Assembly (NCBI RefSeq): GCF_022179125.1 | Contig: NZ_BPQG01000018.1 | Coordinates: 51,456 to 115,455 of the forward strand | Direction: 5' to 3' | Origin: Methylobacterium cerastii | Lineage (GTDB): Bacteria > Pseudomonadota > Alphaproteobacteria > Rhizobiales > Beijerinckiaceae | Length of the DNA stretch: 64,000 nt | Shown: positions 54,647 to 62,853 of the stretch, one piece after another | How the letters are laid out: each line of letters begins with the position of its first letter | Position numbering within the stretch: the stretch's first letter is position 1 | The notes under the pieces: generated by a model | What the model saw: only the letters and a program-made list of their open reading frames with translations | What the model was told of the DNA's origin: nothing | The model's database searches: none | Program-made: the position numbers and the translations under genes

Positions 54647-54836
54647 CCGGTGCGACGTTCGGGCGGGTGGTTCCTCACAAAAATTTGGGAGCATCCGGCA
54701 ATTTAGTGCTTGAAGCCGGAGCGGGAATTGCGGATACCCGTGCCGCGCTGGAAAACAAAAGCGCCATCAGTGTCTTAGGGTATCCTTAAGTTTACCTTTT
54801 CGGCACCGGATGCTCGCAATCAGACGGAGAAACACC
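54647..54836 (+). promoter_or_regulatory. Upstream region of the pqq operon
   Basis: This 190-base AT-richer gap separates mxbM from pqqA and must hold the pqq promoter. It contains A- and T-rich runs (e.g. AAAAATTTGGG, TTAAGTTTACC) and an imperfect inverted repeat CTTAGGGTATCCTTAAG at about 54774-54790. A GGAGA ribosome-binding site precedes the pqqA ATG. I cannot assign -10/-35 boxes with confidence. Confidence 0.5.
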
Positions 54837-54926
54837 ATGACCTGGGCTGCCCCGATCGTTTCCGAAATCTGCGTCGGCATGGAAGTCACGAGCTACGAGT
54901 CCGCCGAGATCGACACCTTCAACTGA
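54837..54926 (+). CDS. pqqA: PQQ precursor peptide
   Basis: This 29-aa peptide is too short for ordinary ORF calls. It reads MTWAAPIVSEICVGMEVTSY and ends with ESAEIDTFN. Glu16 and Tyr20 in the E-x3-Y motif are the residues cross-linked by PqqE to become the PQQ skeleton. The length equals the M. extorquens peptide. A good GGAGA site lies just upstream. It is followed by pqqB after 45 bases. Confidence 0.97.
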   Translation: MTWAAPIVSEICVGMEVTSYESAEIDTFN

Positions 54927-54971
54927 GGTGTCGCGCCGAGCTGAGGATTGTTGGCTGCATCGGACCATTCC

Positions 54972-55871
54972 ATGCGCGTCGTAATCCTCGGCTCGGCTGC
55001 TGGCGGCGGCCTTCCCCAGTGGAATTGCCGCTGCCCGAACTGCCACCTCGCGAGAACCGAGCCGAACCGCGTCAGGCCGCGGACCCAGTCGAGCATCGCG
55101 GTGTCTGCGGACGGCACGGATTGGCTCCTGGTGAACGCCTCGCCGGACATCCGGCAGCAATTCTTCGACAACCCGGTGATGCATCCGCGGGAAGGACTTC
55201 GGCATTCGCCGATCCGCGCCGTGCTGCTCACCAACGGCGACGTCGATCACGTCGCCGGCCTGCTGACGCTCCGCGAAGGCCAACCCTACACCCTCTACGG
55301 CACCGGCAGCATCCTCGATTCGGTCGCTGACAACCGCGTCTTCGACGTGATGGCCGAGGGCGTCGTTGTGCGCGAGGCGATCACCCTGGGCATGCGCTTC
55401 GAGCCGCTCCCCGGCTTGGCCGTCACACTGTTCGCGGTGCCCGGCAAGGTGCCGCTCTGGCTGGAGGATGCCAGCATGGAGCTCGGCGCCGAATCCGAGA
55501 CCACGGTCGGCGCGATGATCGAGGCCGACGGACGGCGGCTCGCCTACATCCCCGGCTGCGCCCGCGTGACCGAGGACCTGAAGGCGCGGATTGCGGGCGT
55601 CGACGCGCTGCTCTTCGACGGCACGGTACTCCACGACGACGACATGATCCGCGCCGGTGTCGGCACCAAGACCGGCTGGCGCATGGGGCACGTGCCGATG
55701 CGGGGCGACGCGGGCTCGATCGCCGGCCTCAAGGATGTCGCGATCGGGTCGCGCGTCTTCGTGCATATCAACAACACCAATCCCGTCCTCGTCGAAGGTT
55801 CGCCCGAGCGCGAGGCGGTCGAGGCCGAGGGTTGGACGATCGCCCATGACGGGCTCACCTTGAGCCTCTGA
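54972..55871 (+). CDS. pqqB: PQQ biosynthesis protein PqqB
   Basis: This 299-aa metallo-beta-lactamase-fold protein starts MRVVILGSAAGGGLPQWNCRCPNC, typical of PqqB, with a CxCxxC zinc site. The active-site motif TNGDVDHVAGL replaces the HxHxDH of hydrolytic members (as in all PqqBs), and the end is VHINNTNPVLVEGSPERE. PqqB hydroxylates the tyrosine-derived intermediate in PQQ assembly. It follows pqqA closely; the gap to pqqCD is 152 bases and contains no gene. Confidence 0.97.
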   Translation: MRVVILGSAAGGGLPQWNCRCPNCHLARTEPNRVRPRTQSSIAVSADGTDWLLVNASPDIRQQFFDNPVMHPREGLRHSPIRAVLLTNGDVDHVAGLLTLREGQPYTLYGTGSILDSVADNRVFDVMAEGVVVREAITLGMRFEPLPGLAVTLFAVPGKVPLWLEDASMELGAESETTVGAMIEADGRRLAYIPGCARVTEDLKARIAGVDALLFDGTVLHDDDMIRAGVGTKTGWRMGHVPMRGDAGSIAGLKDVAIGSRVFVHINNTNPVLVEGSPEREAVEAEGWTIAHDGLTLSL

Positions 55872-56023
55872 CGGCGACGACCGGGCGCGGTTGGCATTTG
55901 CCGGTGCCGCGACCTATCTCATGACGAGACGTGCGCGATTCGATTGCGCCGAGACGCCGCCGCCAGACGCGGCGCACGACGAGACGACCAGGAAACGCCT
56001 CCGAACGGACGCTTGGTGACGCC

Positions 56024-57103
56024 ATGAACGCAGTGTTCCCGACCCCCCAATCCGAGACTTCCGAGCGGCTGCTGAGCCCCGAGGAACTGGAGGCGGCGCT
56101 GCGCGACATCGGCGCCCGGCGCTACCACAACCTGCATCCGTTTCACCGCCTGCTGCACGACGGCAAGCTGAGCAAGGACCAGGTCCGGGCCTGGGCGTTG
56201 AACCGCTACTATTACCAGGCGATGATCCCGGTGAAGGACGCCGCGGTGCTGGCGCGGATGACCGACGCCTCGCTCCGCCGCGTCTGGCGCCAGCGCATCG
56301 TCGACCACGACGGCGACGCGCCTGGCGACGGCGGCATCGAACGCTGGCTGAAGCTCGCTGAGGGCGTCGGCTTCCGCCGGGACTACGTCGAGTCCACCGA
56401 CGGCATCCTGTCGGCCACCAAGTTCTCGGTCGAGGCCTACGTCCACTTCGTTTCCGAGCGCTCGCTGCTCGAAGCCATCGCGTCGTCGCTGACCGAGATG
56501 TTCTCGCCGAACATCATCTCCGAGCGCGTTTCGGGCATGCTGAAGAACTACGACTTCATCACCAAGGAGACGCTGGCCTATTTCGAGAAGCGCATGACGC
56601 AGGCGCCCCGCGACGCCGACTTCGCCCTCGACTACGTCAAGCGCCACGCCACCACCCCCGCGTTGCAGCGCCAGGCGATGGCGGCGTTGACCTTCAAGTG
56701 CAACGTGCTGTGGACGCAGCTCGACGCGCTGTACTTCGCCTACGTCGCCCCCGGGATGATTCCGCCGGACGCCTGGACGCCCGGCACCGGTCTCGTCGCC
56801 GAGACGCAGACCCAGGCGCCGGGGACCGGCCGGCTCTCGGCCGCCGACGTCCCGCGCCTGCCGCGCGGCGTGCGGATGCGCTTCGACCAGACCCGTGACA
56901 AGCACGTTCTGCTCGCCCCCGAGCGCACCTTCGACCTCGACGACAACGCCGTCGCGGTCCTCAACCTCATCGACGGCCAGACCAGCGTCGCAGCGATCGC
57001 CGACCGGCTTGGCCAGACCTACGCCGCCGACCCGCGCGTCATCGAGGTCGACGTGCTGGCCATGCTGAACGACCTCGCCGCGAAGAGGGTCTTGGAGCGA
57101 TGA
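56024..57103 (+). CDS. pqqCD: Fused PqqC/PqqD
   Basis: This 359-aa protein fuses two pqq functions, as is known in Methylobacterium. Residues about 1-255 are PqqC, the heme-oxygenase-fold enzyme of the final ring closure and oxidation ([53 protein letters not shown]). An Ala/Thr/Gly linker follows. Residues about 275-359 are PqqD, the peptide chaperone that presents PqqA to PqqE ([33 protein letters not shown]). The ATG at 56024 is the family start. The stop overlaps the pqqE start (ATGA). Confidence 0.97.
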   Translation: MNAVFPTPQSETSERLLSPEELEAALRDIGARRYHNLHPFHRLLHDGKLSKDQVRAWALNRYYYQAMIPVKDAAVLARMTDASLRRVWRQRIVDHDGDAPGDGGIERWLKLAEGVGFRRDYVESTDGILSATKFSVEAYVHFVSERSLLEAIASSLTEMFSPNIISERVSGMLKNYDFITKETLAYFEKRMTQAPRDADFALDYVKRHATTPALQRQAMAALTFKCNVLWTQLDALYFAYVAPGMIPPDAWTPGTGLVAETQTQAPGTGRLSAADVPRLPRGVRMRFDQTRDKHVLLAPERTFDLDDNAVAVLNLIDGQTSVAAIADRLGQTYAADPRVIEVDVLAMLNDLAAKRVLER

Positions 57104-58245
57104 ACGCGATCACCCCGAACGCGGCGGCGATCCCGGCCCCGGTCGGGCTGCTCGCCGAGCTGACGCATCGCTGCCCGCTGCGTTGCCCATATTGCTCGAA
57201 CCCGCTCGACCTCGATCGACGCTCGCGCGAGCTCGACACCGCGACGTGGCAGCGCGTGCTGACAGAGGCCGCGGCCCTCGGCGTTCTGCACGTCCACCTG
57301 TCCGGCGGCGAGCCGACCGCGCGCAACGACATCGTCGAAATCACCGAGACCTGCGCCAAGCTCGGGCTCTATTCGAACCTCATCACCTCCGGCGTCGGCG
57401 GTGCGCTGGGCAAGCTCCAGGCGCTCTACGACGTCGGCCTCGATCACGTGCAGCTCTCGGTGCAGGGCGTGGACGCGGCCAACGCCGAGAAGATCGGTGG
57501 CCTGAAGAACGCGCAGCCGCAGAAGATGGAGTTCGCCGCCAAGGTGACCGAGCTCGGACTGCCGTTGACGCTGAACTCGGTGATCCACCGCGGCAACATC
57601 CACGAGGTCGAGGGCTTCATCGATCTCGCCGTGAAGCTCGGCGCCAAGCGGCTCGAGGTGGCCCACACCCAGTATTACGGCTGGGCCTACGTGAACCGCG
57701 CGGCGCTGATGCCGGATAAGGCTCAGGTCGATCAGTCGATCCGCATCGTGGAGGCGGCGCGCGAGCGGCTGAAGGGCCAGCTCGTCATCGACCTCGTCGT
57801 GCCAGACTACTACGCGAAGTACCCGAAGGCCTGCGCCGGCGGCTGGGGCCGCAAGCTCATCAACGTGACGCCGCAGGGCAAGGTGCTGCCGTGCCATGCG
57901 GCCGAGACGATCAGCCACCTCGAGTTTTGGCACGTGACCGAGCATTCCCTCGGCGACATCTGGGCGAACTCGCCGGCCTTCACTGCCTATCGCGGCACAG
58001 ACTGGATGCAGGAGCCCTGCCGCTCCTGCGACCGGCGCGAGAAGGATTGGGGCGGTTGCCGCTGTCAGGCGCTGGCGCTGGCTGGCGATGCGGCGGCGAC
58101 CGACCCGGCCTGCTCGCTCTCGCCGCTACATGCCAAGGTGCGGGCGCTGGCCGTCGAGGAGGCGGCGGAGACCCCGCCCGACTACACCTACCGGACGATC
58201 GGGGCCAACATCCCGGCGCCCAACAAGGAGGACGCCCTCTCGTGA
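57100..58245 (+). CDS. pqqE: PQQ radical-SAM enzyme PqqE
   Basis: This 381-aa radical-SAM enzyme has Cys25-x3-Cys29-x2-Cys32 (CPLRCPYC) for the [4Fe-4S]-SAM site. A C-terminal SPASM region has many cysteines ([29 protein letters not shown]) for the auxiliary clusters. It forms the Glu-Tyr carbon-carbon bond in PqqA. The end reads into an exported protein by a GTGA overlap. Confidence 0.97.
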   Translation: MNAITPNAAAIPAPVGLLAELTHRCPLRCPYCSNPLDLDRRSRELDTATWQRVLTEAAALGVLHVHLSGGEPTARNDIVEITETCAKLGLYSNLITSGVGGALGKLQALYDVGLDHVQLSVQGVDAANAEKIGGLKNAQPQKMEFAAKVTELGLPLTLNSVIHRGNIHEVEGFIDLAVKLGAKRLEVAHTQYYGWAYVNRAALMPDKAQVDQSIRIVEAARERLKGQLVIDLVVPDYYAKYPKACAGGWGRKLINVTPQGKVLPCHAAETISHLEFWHVTEHSLGDIWANSPAFTAYRGTDWMQEPCRSCDRREKDWGGCRCQALALAGDAAATDPACSLSPLHAKVRALAVEEAAETPPDYTYRTIGANIPAPNKEDALS

Positions 58246-58976
58246 AGTGTTTCGTCATCGCCGCAACCCTGCTCGCCGTCGCTCCGGCGCTGGCCGTCGA
58301 GGCGGCGCCCCCTGCCCCCGCCGCATCGCCCGTTGCCCCTGCCGCAGCGCCCGAGAAGGCGAACGCGAGCGCGATCCCGAGCGCGGCCGACCTGCTGTTC
58401 GAGCAGCCCCAGCTCAAGAACGCTGCCGCCGGCACCACCCTCACCTACGACTACCTGCGCCGCTCCGGCATCGCGAAGGGGCCGTTCGGGCCGCCCCTCG
58501 ACGACACGATCAAGCTCACCCTCGAGCCCGGCAAGGGCGGGGACGGCCGCAACATCGGCGTCGAGATGTTCTCGGGTACGAACCGGTTCCCGGCCGGCCC
58601 GTTCGAGGACATGCCCGGCAATCCGGTGATCCCGCTGTTCCTTGAGAACCACCTGACCAACCTCGCCCGGGTGCTGCAGGCCAACCCGCGCTACCTCAAG
58701 CTCGCAATCCGCAAGGGGCTGCGCGACGGCGCCACCGTCACGCCGATCAAGGTCGATTACAAGGGCCGCACGGTCGACGCCTGGCAAGTGGTGACCAAGC
58801 CCTTCGCCGGCGACGCGCTCGCCCAGCGCATGCGCGGCATGGACAACATGACCTACACCTTCGTCACCTCGCCCGAGGTGCCCGGCGAGATCATCTCGAT
58901 CGAGGCGCAATCGAAGAATACCGAGGGCGGCGAACTCTTGGAGGAGCGGCTGAGCTATGATCAGAAAGCTGGTTGA
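58242..58976 (+). CDS. Exported protein of unknown function, pqq-operon-linked (244 aa)
   Basis: The start is a GTG overlapping the pqqE stop (GTGA). Residues 1-19 form a signal peptide ([17 protein letters not shown]), followed by an Ala/Pro-rich linker (about 20-40). The remaining 200 residues are beta-rich with repeated short strands ([91 protein letters not shown]). The mature part has no cysteine. The fold could be LolA/LppX-like, but that is only a guess. The tight coupling points to a function in PQQ use or methanol-dehydrogenase maturation in the periplasm. Its end overlaps the next exported protein by 20 bases. Confidence 0.75.
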   Translation: MKCFVIAATLLAVAPALAVEAAPPAPAASPVAPAAAPEKANASAIPSAADLLFEQPQLKNAAAGTTLTYDYLRRSGIAKGPFGPPLDDTIKLTLEPGKGGDGRNIGVEMFSGTNRFPAGPFEDMPGNPVIPLFLENHLTNLARVLQANPRYLKLAIRKGLRDGATVTPIKVDYKGRTVDAWQVVTKPFAGDALAQRMRGMDNMTYTFVTSPEVPGEIISIEAQSKNTEGGELLEERLSYDQKAG

Positions 58977-59322
58977 GGGCTTCGCCCTGTCCGGGGTCGC
59001 GCTGGCGATGCTGGCGATCCCCGTCGCCGCGGCAGAGGCCGAGAACGACTATCCGACCGACGCCCGCGTCGACTACGTGTTCGGGTGCATGGCCGCCAAC
59101 GGCCAGACCCGCGAGGCGATGCAGCGCTGCACCTGCTCGGTCGATCAGCTCGCCGCGATCCTCTCCTACGACAAGTACGTGCAGGCGAGCACGGTGCTGT
59201 CGATGCGCCAGGGCGTTGGCGCCCGCTCGAACGAGTTCAAGTCGACGAAGGTGTTCGACGACAAGGTCGCCGACCTCCGCCGCGCCCAGGCCGAGGCCGA
59301 GATCCGCTGCTACCGCGGCTGA
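58957..59322 (+). CDS. Small exported four-cysteine protein, pqq-operon-linked (121 aa)
   Basis: Residues 1-26 are a signal peptide ([20 protein letters not shown]). The mature part is a helical protein with cysteines at 44, 58, 60 and 118 (VFGCMAANG, MQRCTCSVD, EIRCYRG), suiting two disulfides or a metal site. No known family is assigned. It overlaps the previous gene by 20 bases and is followed by a terminator, so it closes the pqq operon. Its association with PQQ enzymes is inferred from position. Confidence 0.75.
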   Translation: MIRKLVEGFALSGVALAMLAIPVAAAEAENDYPTDARVDYVFGCMAANGQTREAMQRCTCSVDQLAAILSYDKYVQASTVLSMRQGVGARSNEFKSTKVFDDKVADLRRAQAEAEIRCYRG

Positions 59323-59349
59323 GACGGCGCCGTCCGCCACGAACGTTCG

Positions 59350-59378
59350 AAAGGCCGCTCCGCTCCGGGCGGCCTTTT
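59350..59378 (+). terminator. Terminator of the pqq operon
   Basis: Arms AAGGCCGC and GCGGCCTT close a loop and are followed directly by TTTTT. It separates the exported-protein genes from folP. Confidence 0.8.
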
Positions 59379-59472
59379 TCGTACGCGACGGGCGCCGTTG
59401 CTTCGCTTCGAAAAACCGGCCACATCGACCCCGCGGGAGCGGCCCGCGCAGACCCTTGAGAAGCGACGCCCC

Positions 59473-60315
59473 TTGAGCCATCGACCCGCCGCCCTCGCCG
59501 ACCTGCTGCCGGATCTCGGCCGGCGGACCCTCGTGATGGGCATCCTCAACGTCACGCCCGATTCGTTCTCGGATGGCGGCCGCTTCGTCGACGAGGAGGC
59601 CGCGTGCCGGCAAGCCGACGCGCTTGCTGCCGAGGGTGCCGCGCTGGTCGACATCGGTGGCGAGTCGACTCGTCCCGGACACGTCCCGGTGCCGGCCGAC
59701 GAGGAGCAGGCACGCGTCCTGCCCGCGATCCGGGCGTTGGCGAACCGACTCTCCGTGCCGATCTCGATCGACACCTACAAGGCGTCCACGGCCGAGTGCG
59801 CGCTCGCAGCCGGTGCCCGCCTCGTCAACGACGTCTGGGGCCTGCAGCGCGAGCCCGACATCGCCCACGTCGCCGCCGACCACGGCGCGCCGGTGATGAT
59901 CATGCACAACCGCGAGACGATCGATCCCGGCCTCGACATCGTCGCCGACATGCTGCGCTTCTTCGAGGTCTCGCTCGGCATCGCCCGCCGCGCCGGCATC
60001 CCCGACGGCGACATCGTGCTCGATCCGGGCATCGGTTTCGGCAAGAGCTGGGAGCAGCATCTGGAAGCGCTGCGGCGCCTGCCCGAGATCCGCGCGCTCG
60101 GCTTCCCCGTCCTCGTCGGCGTCTCGCGAAAGTCGCTGCTCGGGCGGCTGCACGATCGCGAGACCGCGCCGGCCGACCGGCTCCACGGCTCGCTCGCGGC
60201 GCATGCCTTGGCGGCCACGCTGGGGGCCGACATCGTCCGGGTCCACGACGTGGCTGCCCATGTCGACGCGATGCGCGTGGTCGACGCGGTGCTGCGCCCG
60301 GGAGACCGTCGATGA
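59473..60315 (+). CDS. folP: Dihydropteroate synthase
   Basis: DHPS condenses hydroxymethyl-dihydropterin diphosphate with p-aminobenzoate in folate synthesis. This 280-aa TIM barrel has the signature MGILNVTPDSFSDGG, GESTRPGH, and RKSLLGRL near the C-terminus. There is no ATG at the right place; the TTG at 59473 is chosen because the family starts near SHRPAAL, and another TTG at 59398 gives 25 unconserved residues. It overlaps folB (ATGA). Confidence 0.93.
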   Translation: MSHRPAALADLLPDLGRRTLVMGILNVTPDSFSDGGRFVDEEAACRQADALAAEGAALVDIGGESTRPGHVPVPADEEQARVLPAIRALANRLSVPISIDTYKASTAECALAAGARLVNDVWGLQREPDIAHVAADHGAPVMIMHNRETIDPGLDIVADMLRFFEVSLGIARRAGIPDGDIVLDPGIGFGKSWEQHLEALRRLPEIRALGFPVLVGVSRKSLLGRLHDRETAPADRLHGSLAAHALAATLGADIVRVHDVAAHVDAMRVVDAVLRPGDRR

Positions 60316-60686
60316 GCGACCGCATCCTCGTCGAGCGCATCGCAGTCTTCGCCCACCACGGCGTCCTGCCGGAGGAGACGCGCCTTGGCCAGCGCTTCTA
60401 CCTGTCGCTCGACGTCGGCCTCGATCTCGGACCCGCCGGGCGCTCCGACGACGTGACGCGAACCGTGAGCTACGCCGACCTCACGGCGATCGCGGTCGCG
60501 ATCGCAACCGAGCGGCGCTTCGACCTGATCGAAGCCCTGGCCGAAGCCATCGCCGCCGAGATCCTGGAACGCTTTACCGCTATCGACACGATCACCGTGC
60601 GGATCGACAAGCCGAGCGCACCGGTGCCGGCGGTCCTCGACGGAGTGGCGGTGGTGATCACCCGCCGGCAAGAGGCGCGGGCATGA
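60312..60686 (+). CDS. folB: Dihydroneopterin aldolase
   Basis: This 124-aa FolB has the start ILVERIAVFAHHGVLPEETRLGQRFYLSLDV with the active-site residues. The NYADL-type turn appears as VSYADL, and the end is TVRIDKPSAPVPAVLDGVAV. It cleaves dihydroneopterin to the hydroxymethylpterin used by folK and folP. It overlaps both neighbours by four bases. Confidence 0.95.
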   Translation: MSDRILVERIAVFAHHGVLPEETRLGQRFYLSLDVGLDLGPAGRSDDVTRTVSYADLTAIAVAIATERRFDLIEALAEAIAAEILERFTAIDTITVRIDKPSAPVPAVLDGVAVVITRRQEARA

Positions 60687-61156
60687 CACGCGCCTATCTC
60701 GGCCTCGGCAGCAACATCGGCGACAAGGCTGCACACTTGGCTGCAGCCGTGGAGGGGCTCGCCGGGGTGCCTGGCCTCCGGGTCGTCGCGCGGTCGGCCG
60801 ACTACCGGACCCCGCCCTGGGGCGAGACCGATCAGGACTGGTTCCTGAACGGTGCGCTCGCGATCGAGACCGACCTAGACCCCCATGCCCTGCTCGATGC
60901 CTGCCTCGGCGTCGAGCGCGACCTCGGCCGCATTCGTGAGCGCCGTTGGGGACCGCGGGTGATCGATATCGACGTGCTGCACTATGCCGGGGCTGCGGTC
61001 TCGGACGAACGCCTCGTCCTGCCGCACCGCTACGTCCGCGAGCGCGCCTTCGTGCTTGTGCCGCTGGCCGAGATCGCCCCCGATCTCGTCATCGGCGGTG
61101 AGACGGTCTCGGAGGCGCTGGCCAAGCTCGACCGAAGCGGCATCCAGCGGAACTGA
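60683..61156 (+). CDS. folK: 2-amino-4-hydroxy-6-hydroxymethyldihydropteridine pyrophosphokinase
   Basis: This 157-aa HPPK has YLGLGSNIGDKAAHL, RTPPWGETDQDWFLNGALAIET, and the metal/ATP motif GPRVIDIDVLHY, then LPHRYVRERAFVLVPLAEIAPD. It makes the pyrophosphate ester used by FolP. With folP and folB it forms a tightly overlapped operon. Folate carries C1 units, which gives a plausible reason for its place in this methylotrophy locus. A long bidirectional hairpin follows. Confidence 0.96.
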   Translation: MTRAYLGLGSNIGDKAAHLAAAVEGLAGVPGLRVVARSADYRTPPWGETDQDWFLNGALAIETDLDPHALLDACLGVERDLGRIRERRWGPRVIDIDVLHYAGAAVSDERLVLPHRYVRERAFVLVPLAEIAPDLVIGGETVSEALAKLDRSGIQRN

Positions 61157-61161
61157 CGCTG

Positions 61162-61213
61162 GCGCGAAACGACGAAGGGCCGGGCTTTCGCCCGATCCTT
61201 CGTCGTTTCGCGC
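61162..61213. terminator. Bidirectional terminator with 17-base arms between folK and xoxJ
   Basis: Perfect 17-base inverted arms (GCGCGAAACGACGAAGG and its complement) enclose an inner GGGC, TTTC, GCCC hairpin. It separates the converging folK and xoxJ genes and would end transcripts from both sides. Confidence 0.8.
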
Positions 61214-61247
61214 CCGTTTGGTAACGAACTACGCGTCGGCCCTCTTC

Positions 61248-62102
61248 TCAGTGCTCTTCGGGCGCGAGAAGCTTCTTCTCTTCTTCGTCCAGTAGGGGCA
61301 CGTCGAAGTCGCGAAGCACCTTTTCGATGTCGGCCCGGCGCTTGCGCAGGATCGTGTTCAGCGAGCGCTTCCAGTCGTTCTCGCCGATCCGCACGGCCAT
61401 CGCGATGCGGTAGCTCATCGGTGGCCGGTCGGGCTCCTTCAGGAGCGGGATCACGTCCATCGCCGTGCCGCTCTGCTTGGCCAGCCACCCGGCGGACGGC
61501 CCCCACAGTACGGCGGCGTCGATCTGTCCGGCCGCGAGGTCGGAGACGATCTCGGCGCCCACTGTCTGGTTCTTGCGTGACGGATCGAGCTGGTAGGGCG
61601 CGTAGGCCTTCATGGTCGAGATCAGGCCAAGATCGCCCATCCGGTTCACAGGCGGCGTCCCGGCGATCACGCCGATGCGCTTGCCCTTGAGCTTGGGATC
61701 GTCGAGCCCGGACACCCCGGCGAGGTCGCCCTTCTTGACGAGGAGCGTGTAGGACGAACGGTAGTACGGGTTGGTGTTCTGCACGCCCTCGCTACCGAGG
61801 GCCGACCCCACGATCAGGTCGCACAGGCCGGTGCCGAGGGTGTTACGGACGAAACCGGGACCCTGCGTCAGCCAGTAATAGCGGACCTTGACCTTGAGCT
61901 CGTCGGCGATGATGCCCGCGATGCGGTTTTCGAAGCCGTCTTCCTTGCGTTCGGAGAATGGCATGTTGCCTGGATCGCCGCAGACGCGAAGGACGTCTGC
62001 GGTGACGAGGTCGGGGAGATGCTGCGCATCAGCCACCCGCGCGCCTGCCAGGAACGGCAGGAGCGCGAGCGACATGGCGGCATGGGTGCGTGCGCGGCGC
62101 AT
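61248..62102 (-). CDS. xoxJ: XoxJ/MxaJ-family periplasmic protein
   Basis: This 284-aa protein has a signal peptide (MSLALLPFLAGARVADA region) and a periplasmic binding-protein fold: VLRVCGDPGNMPFSERKEDGFENRIAGIIADEL, YYWLTQGPGFVRNTLGTGLCDLIVG, GKRIGVIAGTPPVNR, and AVLWGPSAGWLAKQSG. This is the MxaJ/XoxJ family, periplasmic proteins of methanol-dehydrogenase clusters thought to help activate or mature the enzyme. The start overlaps the xoxG stop by one base (TGATG). The ATG nine codons later is an alternative. Confidence 0.92.
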   Translation of the reverse strand: MRRARTHAAMSLALLPFLAGARVADAQHLPDLVTADVLRVCGDPGNMPFSERKEDGFENRIAGIIADELKVKVRYYWLTQGPGFVRNTLGTGLCDLIVGSALGSEGVQNTNPYYRSSYTLLVKKGDLAGVSGLDDPKLKGKRIGVIAGTPPVNRMGDLGLISTMKAYAPYQLDPSRKNQTVGAEIVSDLAAGQIDAAVLWGPSAGWLAKQSGTAMDVIPLLKEPDRPPMSYRIAMAVRIGENDWKRSLNTILRKRRADIEKVLRDFDVPLLDEEEKKLLAPEEH

Positions 62103-62713
62103 CAGCCGCCCATGCACTCCTTCTCGGCCTTCTTGGCGGCCTCGGGCTTGTCTTCCTTGTCGCCCGGGCGGACGCGGCCCATGGCGCCGGAGGCGCGGGC
62201 CTTCAGGTAGACGTAGAGGTCGTCCGAGTAGCACATGACGTTCTTGTTGTCGCCGAAAGCCGGCATGACCTTCTGGTCCGAAGAGCTCACGTCCTGCTTG
62301 CCGCCGGCGAGGATGCCGATGAACTCCTCGTAGGAGAGGTGCTTGAGGGAGTCCTTCAGAGCCGGCGCATAGGTCGAGCCCATGCCGTCCGGGCCGTGGC
62401 AGACGTGGCACTCGGCATGATAGCGGCGGTACCCGGAGTAGGTGTACCAGTCGAACTTCTTGCCGGCATCGGTGATGTGAAAGGTCGGGTGACCTTCGGC
62501 GTCGAAGTACTTGCCCTCTTCGACCTTCACTGCGGCGTCCTTCTTCAGGAGCTTGTCGTCGGGCTCGGCCGACTTGTCGGCGGTGTTCAGCGAGTTGGCG
62601 AGGGCGGGATCGGCGGGCTTGGCATCCTCAGCATGTACGGCGACCATCGAAATGGACGCTAGGGCGAGGGCGGCCAGGAACGGCCGCATGACGGATTTGC
62701 TGAGGTAATGCAA
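62102..62713 (-). CDS. xoxG: Cytochrome c XoxG (electron acceptor of XoxF)
   Basis: This protein of about 203 aa has one c-type heme site: Cys102, Cys105 and His106 (ECHVCHGPDGMG), with Met150 in VMPAFG as the likely axial ligand. A signal peptide ends near AVHA. A TTG at 62713 has a good AGGGAG site eight bases upstream and is preferred; the ATG at 62689 also gives a full signal peptide but lacks a ribosome-binding site. The acidic and Lys-rich segments suit docking to XoxF. The gene lies 140 bases downstream of xoxF and overlaps xoxJ. Confidence 0.93.
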   Translation of the reverse strand: MHYLSKSVMRPFLAALALASISMVAVHAEDAKPADPALANSLNTADKSAEPDDKLLKKDAAVKVEEGKYFDAEGHPTFHITDAGKKFDWYTYSGYRRYHAECHVCHGPDGMGSTYAPALKDSLKHLSYEEFIGILAGGKQDVSSSDQKVMPAFGDNKNVMCYSDDLYVYLKARASGAMGRVRPGDKEDKPEAAKKAEKECMGG

Positions 62714-62780
62714 CGCTGTAATCTCCCTGAGACCTGAAGGTCATGCCGCTCTCAGGCGGCCTTTCGCGGCCTTCTTGAAG

Positions 62781-62824
62781 GGCATTCTAATCATAAGAAT
62801 GCCGGCGCGGAAACCCGCGCCGGC
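62781..62824 (-). promoter_or_regulatory. Two neighbouring hairpins between xoxF and xoxG
   Basis: Reading the xox mRNA, a 10-base perfect stem (GCCGGCGCGG with CCGCGCCGGC, 62801-62824) is followed by a second stem (GGCATTCT with AGAATGCC, 62781-62803). The two share three bases, so they could compete. There is no U-run, which argues against a plain terminator. They may stabilise or process the xoxF message to give more enzyme than cytochrome. Confidence 0.55.
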
Positions 62825-62853
62825 ACTCATTTCAAGCCGTTTCGTGCGACCGA

